DNA of 64,000 bases, from positions 1 through 64,000 of the forward strand of contig DRGC01000049.1 in assembly GCA_011050235.1 (NCBI GenBank). Direction: 5' to 3'. Source of the DNA: Phycisphaerae bacterium. Its GTDB lineage: Bacteria > Planctomycetota > Phycisphaerae > SM23-33. Both the position numbers and the translations under genes were made by a program. Below the pieces are notes generated by a model, which did no database searches, was not told where the DNA came from, and saw only the letters and a program-made list of their open reading frames with translations. This document shows, piece by piece, positions 60,495-64,000 of the stretch. How positions within the stretch are numbered: the stretch's first letter is position 1; each line of letters begins with the position of its first letter.

Positions 60495-60552
60495 GATCCG
60501 CCGGGGCGGGAAGTAGACGCACCGCTTCATCTCAGCATCAACGTAGCGGGCG
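60495..60552 (+). repeat. 58-bp tail repeat, copy 2
   Basis: Nearly the same sequence as 58872-58929, 13 bp after the stop of the second dockerin gene. Upstream, 60412-60475 already has several gatccgccg and gtagacgcgcc segments, read as coding sequence in the end of that gene. Confidence 0.85.
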
Positions 60553-60702
60553 GCCCCAACGGGGCCGCCCGCTTTCAATAGCAGCACGGCAACAGCTTCA
60601 CCACAAAGATCACGCCGAAGCTTCCGGCTTCGCTGCAGCTACGCTGGACGGGTCGCAGGACAGGTTTGACATTCGGCGCCGGATGCGTCAGCATCTTCGG
60701 CC

Positions 60703-61680
60703 ATGCGAGTTCTATCAGGTATTCAGCCTTCGGGTCGGCTGCATATTGGCAACTACTTCGGCGCGACGCGGCAGCACTTGCGGCTGCAGGATGAGGGGCA
60801 TTCGTGCTTCTATTTCATCGCCAACTACCATGCGCTGACCAGCATCCAGGACCGCGCCGAGCTGGAGGACGTCTGCATGCACGTGGCGACGGCCTACCTG
60901 GCGATGGGGCTGGATCCGGACAAGAGCGTGTTCTTCATGCAGTCCGACGTGCCGCAGGTGACCGAGCTGTGCTGGATTCTGAACTGCCAGTGCCCGGTCA
61001 GCCTGATGGCCAAGGCCACCAGCTACAAGGACAAGGTCGCCCGCGGGCTGCCCGCCAATATGGGGCTGTTGGACTACCCGGTGCTGCAGGCGGCCGACAT
61101 CATCATCTACGACGCCGAGAGCGTGCCCGTCGGGGCCGACCAGAAGCAGCACGTCGAGATGACGCGCGACATCGCGGGCAAGTTCAACCGCACGTACGGC
61201 CAGGATGTCCTCGTCCTGCCCGAGCCCTATATCGTGCCGGAAGTGGCGGTCGTGCCCGGCATCGACGGGCAAAAGATGTCCAAGAGCTACGGCAACACGA
61301 TCGAGATCTTCGCCACCGACAAGCAGACGACAAAACGCTGCGCCGCGATCGTGACCGACTCGACCCCGCTGGAAGACCCCAAGGACCCGGACACCTGCAA
61401 CGTGTTCGCGCTGCTCAAGCTGTTCGTCGAGCCGGCCGAGCTGGACGAGATCGCAGCCAGCTATCGCGCGGGCGGCTACGGCTACGGCCACGCCAAGGGC
61501 CGCCTCGCTGAACTCGTCAACGAGCAATTCGCCGACGCCCGCGAGAAATACCCCAAGCTCGAGAAACAGCCTGATTATGTGCGCGACGTCCTTCGCGAAG
61601 GCGGCCGAAAGGCCCGCGAAGTCGCCGACGCCACCATGGCCCGCGTCCGAGACGCCTGCGGCCTGCTGACGCATCGGTAG
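60703..61680 (+). CDS. trpS: Tryptophanyl-tRNA synthetase
   Basis: Class I synthetase charging tRNA-Trp. The 325-residue length is normal. SGIQPSGRLHIGNYFG at the start holds the HIGH equivalent HIGN, ADQKQHVEMTRDIA near 146 is typical, and GQKMSKSYGN near 188 is the KMSKS loop. The dimer and Trp-binding core look intact. It leads a plus-strand run that continues with scpA about 107 bp later. The Shine-Dalgarno is weak. Confidence 0.96.
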   Translation: MRVLSGIQPSGRLHIGNYFGATRQHLRLQDEGHSCFYFIANYHALTSIQDRAELEDVCMHVATAYLAMGLDPDKSVFFMQSDVPQVTELCWILNCQCPVSLMAKATSYKDKVARGLPANMGLLDYPVLQAADIIIYDAESVPVGADQKQHVEMTRDIAGKFNRTYGQDVLVLPEPYIVPEVAVVPGIDGQKMSKSYGNTIEIFATDKQTTKRCAAIVTDSTPLEDPKDPDTCNVFALLKLFVEPAELDEIAASYRAGGYGYGHAKGRLAELVNEQFADAREKYPKLEKQPDYVRDVLREGGRKAREVADATMARVRDACGLLTHR

Positions 61681-61787
61681 ATTCTCGCGTGCAACAAGGT
61701 GCACGTCCTACGAGCTGACGCGCCGGTTGCCGCCATTGGGCAAAAACATCTCCTGCATCCCGCACATCCCTGCTAATATTTGCCGTC

Positions 61788-62642
61788 ATGGACGAAGACT
61801 ACCGCGTTGAACTGGATGTCTATAACGGCCCGCTGGATCTGCTGCTCTACTTGATCCGCCGGGACGAGATCGACATCCATGATATCCCCATCGCCCGCAT
61901 CACCGAGCAGTACGTTCAGTATGTCGAGCTGATCACGCAGTTCGACCCGAACATGGCCGGCGATTTTCTCGTGCTGGCGGCGACGCTGATTGCGATCAAG
62001 ACGCGGATGCTGCTGCCGCCGGGAACCGAGGGCGACGGCGACGAGGACGACGAGTTCGGCATCGACCCGCGGTCGGAGCTGGTCCGCCAACTGCTGGAGT
62101 ACAAGAGGTTCAAGGACGCCGCGGGCGATCTGCTTGCCGCGGCCCAGTTACAGACGATGCAGCACGCTCGCAACGCCCCCACGCTGAAGCTCGAAACCGA
62201 CGATCTGGACATCGAGGATGCGCAGGTCTGGGACCTGATGGACGCCTTCAGCAAGGTGCTGACGGCCATCGGGCAAAATGCCGCCTTTCACGAGGTCATC
62301 TACGACGACACGCCCATCGAACTGTACGAGGTGGACATCGTCGACCGCCTGCAGCGCGATGGGGCGATGACGTTCGAGAAGGTATTCGAAGGCTGCCTGA
62401 ACCGCGGGCAACTGGTGGGGCTGTTCATGGCCCTGCTGGAACTGGTGCGGCTGCAGAAGGTGCTGACGCGGCAGGAGCACAACTTCGGGACGATCACGAT
62501 CGAGCTGAACCCCAAGCCGCCAACCGAAGAGCAACTGGCCGCCATGGCTCAGCCGGCAAGCGACGAAGCAGCCGAGCAGCATGCTCCCGATGATGCGGTG
62601 ATTCCCGGAGACAGTGATGAGCATCGAGACACGTCTGACTGA
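61788..62642 (+). CDS. scpA: Segregation and condensation protein A
   Basis: Kleisin subunit of the SMC-ScpAB condensin that compacts and separates chromosomes. A 284-residue protein: the N-terminal YNGPLDLLLYLIRRDEIDIHDIPI motif region is diagnostic, followed by AATLIAIKTRMLLPP (about 65-80) and a C-terminal winged helix (about 190-250). The tail (about 255-284) is acidic and Pro/Ala-rich. ScpB and SMC are not in the window. The last 26 bp overlap the RidA-family gene, suggesting translational coupling. Confidence 0.94.
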   Translation: MDEDYRVELDVYNGPLDLLLYLIRRDEIDIHDIPIARITEQYVQYVELITQFDPNMAGDFLVLAATLIAIKTRMLLPPGTEGDGDEDDEFGIDPRSELVRQLLEYKRFKDAAGDLLAAAQLQTMQHARNAPTLKLETDDLDIEDAQVWDLMDAFSKVLTAIGQNAAFHEVIYDDTPIELYEVDIVDRLQRDGAMTFEKVFEGCLNRGQLVGLFMALLELVRLQKVLTRQEHNFGTITIELNPKPPTEEQLAAMAQPASDEAAEQHAPDDAVIPGDSDEHRDTSD

Positions 62643-63075
62643 GTTGGGTATCGATCTACCTTCGCCGGCCAAGCCCGTCGGCGCCTACGTGGCGGCCGTG
62701 CGTACGGGCGATCTGGTCTTCACGGCCGGTCAGTTGCCGCTGACCGACGGCGAGCTCATCGCCGCCGGCCACGTGCCGAGCGATGTCGACATCGCGGCCG
62801 CCCAGGCCGGCGCGCGTCAGGCCGCTCTCAACGCCCTGGCCGCCATCAAGGCCGAGGTGGGGTCGCTCGACGCCGTGCGGCGGATCGTTCGGGTCAACTG
62901 TTTCGTCAATAGCGACGCCGGCTTCACCGATCAGGCGAAAGTCGCCAACGGGGCCAGCGACGTGCTCAAGGAGATCTTCGGCGATGTAGGCGTGCATACC
63001 CGCTGCGCGATCGGGGCGGCCGAGCTGCCGCTCAACGCCGCCGTTGAACTGGACCTGATCGTCGAGGTGGCCTAG
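62617..63075 (+). CDS. RidA/YjgF-family protein
   Basis: A 152-residue cytoplasmic protein of the RidA (YjgF/YER057c/UK114) superfamily, of the longer 'endoribonuclease L-PSP-like' subgroup. ELGIDLPSPAKPVGAYVAAVRTGDLVFTAGQ at the start, AALNALAAIKAEVG (about 70) and TRCAIGAAELPLNAAVELDLI at the end are typical. The Arg in TRCAIG matches the residue used by imine deaminases. Specific substrate unknown. ggagacag precedes the ATG. It overlaps scpA by 26 bp and its stop overlaps that of the convergent gene by 4 bp. Confidence 0.9.
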   Translation: MSIETRLTELGIDLPSPAKPVGAYVAAVRTGDLVFTAGQLPLTDGELIAAGHVPSDVDIAAAQAGARQAALNALAAIKAEVGSLDAVRRIVRVNCFVNSDAGFTDQAKVANGASDVLKEIFGDVGVHTRCAIGAAELPLNAAVELDLIVEVA

Positions 63076-63965
63076 CCGGCCGAGCTGTCGGCGTCCGGTT
63101 GGCTTGTCGGCTGGTCGAGGCCGAGAATGTGGGGTTGGGTCGTCAGGGCCGGGGCGGTATTGGCCGGGCGGCCGCGGGAGGGGTCGATCTTATCGGGGAT
63201 AGTGAAGGTGAGCGGCTGGCTACTGCCGTCGGCATCGACGAAGACGCTCAACTCGGGCCGGAACTCGTGAGCGATCTTTCGCCAATCGTCGACCGGGCCG
63301 CGAAAACGGTGAAGCACTCGATCCTGGTTCGCCACCCGTTGCCAGCCGCCGGCTTGGTATTCGAAATACCACAACTCCACGCGCCAGATGATATCGCCGC
63401 CGTCGGCGTGGAACTCGCGCGTTCGCAGCAGCTCGACCAGCATCGTGGCCCGCCGGCCGTGGCCCTGGATATACAGCACGCGGCGGGTGTCCATGAAGTC
63501 CTTCATCTCGGCGATAAACTTGAGCAGCCAGTCAGCGTCGGCCTGCGTGAACTCCCGCCCGGGCTCGGGCGCCATGCCGAGCTGCTCCCGCCGCGTGGCC
63601 GCCATCCGAAGCAATCGGGCATCGACGAACGATAGATCGACCCCCTCGATAATCCGGCCCTTGCCGACGATGACGAGATCGTAGGCCGCATCTCCTGGAA
63701 GGTCGGCGAATCGAAACGTCCCGGTTGCCGGGTCGAAGTGCGACGGCTGATACGCCCGGCCGCTCTGGCGGGAAACGAGCGAGACGCCCTGGACCTGCTC
63801 GGCCGGCGTGATCGTACCCGTCACATCGCCAGCCGTGGGCGCGGGGATAGTGGGCTGATCTTCGGTCAGATCGACCTCGGCCAGTCCAACGCCAAGCAGC
63901 CCCACCAGCATGACCGTCGCCAAAGCGATGGCGGTTCGGCGGCCGAATTGGGCAGCGATCATCAT
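63072..63965 (-). CDS. Exported hypothetical protein
   Basis: A 297-residue protein with a signal peptide or anchor (about residues 10-29, cut near GLA). About residues 45-105 look like a carboxypeptidase-regulatory-like beta-sandwich (GTITPAEQVQGVSL ... FRFADLPG), followed by a predicted alpha/beta domain and a Thr/Pro/Asp-rich tail. I do not recognise a family or catalytic motif. It overlaps the last 4 bp of the convergent RidA-family gene, so the two transcripts share a terminator zone. Confidence 0.75.
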   Translation of the reverse strand: MMIAAQFGRRTAIALATVMLVGLLGVGLAEVDLTEDQPTIPAPTAGDVTGTITPAEQVQGVSLVSRQSGRAYQPSHFDPATGTFRFADLPGDAAYDLVIVGKGRIIEGVDLSFVDARLLRMAATRREQLGMAPEPGREFTQADADWLLKFIAEMKDFMDTRRVLYIQGHGRRATMLVELLRTREFHADGGDIIWRVELWYFEYQAGGWQRVANQDRVLHRFRGPVDDWRKIAHEFRPELSVFVDADGSSQPLTFTIPDKIDPSRGRPANTAPALTTQPHILGLDQPTSQPDADSSAG

Positions 63966-63974
63966 CGGCCCTCG

Positions 63975-64000
63975 CTACCCGCCCAGCAGCTTGGCTGCAT
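63975..64000 (-). CDS. Possible C-terminal end of an upstream minus-strand gene
   Basis: Reading from the right edge on the minus strand, one frame gives AAKLLGG and a TAG stop (63975-63977), ten bases before the next gene's start. This would fit the end of a gene that continues beyond the window. The fragment is too short to name. Confidence 0.3.

Overview
The window looks like a chromosomal contig from a GC-rich planctomycete, most likely class Phycisphaerae. The supporting signs are three exported proteins with VPEP-TM-Arg (PEP-CTERM) tails, two of them carrying dockerin-like Ca2+ repeats, sugar-degrading enzymes without signal peptides, a six-domain S1 protein with a repeated acidic tail, and many short palindromic repeats between genes. 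This is inferred from gene content only; no 16S gene is present.

Layout. 1-3444: start of gltX, a PEP-CTERM protein, glnS and a small hypothetical. 3456-7102: two tandem mosaic paralogues of unknown function, bracketed by two copies of a ~90-bp repeat. 7144-13668: a DRE-TIM metallolyase, a DUF3179 protein, a radical SAM protein, apt, two lipoproteins and a primary-type sigma factor. 14010-17348: rpsA and a GGDEF protein with a pseudo-receiver. 17587-24121: a metallophosphoesterase, dapA, a trpC-dut-ftsK cluster and a CPBP protease.

24393-37092 is a signalling island. A divergent HTH-receiver protein faces five co-directional genes: a CHASE hybrid kinase, a PAS/GAF/GGDEF/HD-GYP protein, an output-less membrane PAS protein, a c-type-haem (DUF3365-like) hybrid kinase with an HPt, and a translationally coupled receiver-GGDEF protein. 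That last protein has lost its cyclase motif but kept the inhibitory-site motif, so it may be a c-di-GMP receptor. Three of the proteins share a cysteine-rich PAS signature. The parts suggest a redox- or ligand-responsive phosphorelay linked to c-di-GMP turnover.

37189-47794: a large alpha/alpha-toroid glycosidase-like protein, tRNA-Val(CAC), an RluA-family pseudouridine synthase, a corrinoid protein, two envelope proteins, ilvD and a LarA-type enzyme. 47898-49905 is a more A+T-rich insert with two orphan genes (HEPN-like and PD-(D/E)XK-like), possibly integron-cassette-like. 49976-57311 holds a URO-D-family methyltransferase and a deoxyhexose cluster (GH29 fucosidase, GH106-like glycosidase, L-rhamnose isomerase). 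57395-60552 is a tandem duplication of PEP-CTERM/dockerin genes with their flanks. 60703-64000: trpS, scpA, a RidA-family protein and an exported hypothetical.

The best candidates for something new are the signalling island, the orphan pair at 47.9-49.9 kb, and the composite palindromic elements that recur between convergent genes.
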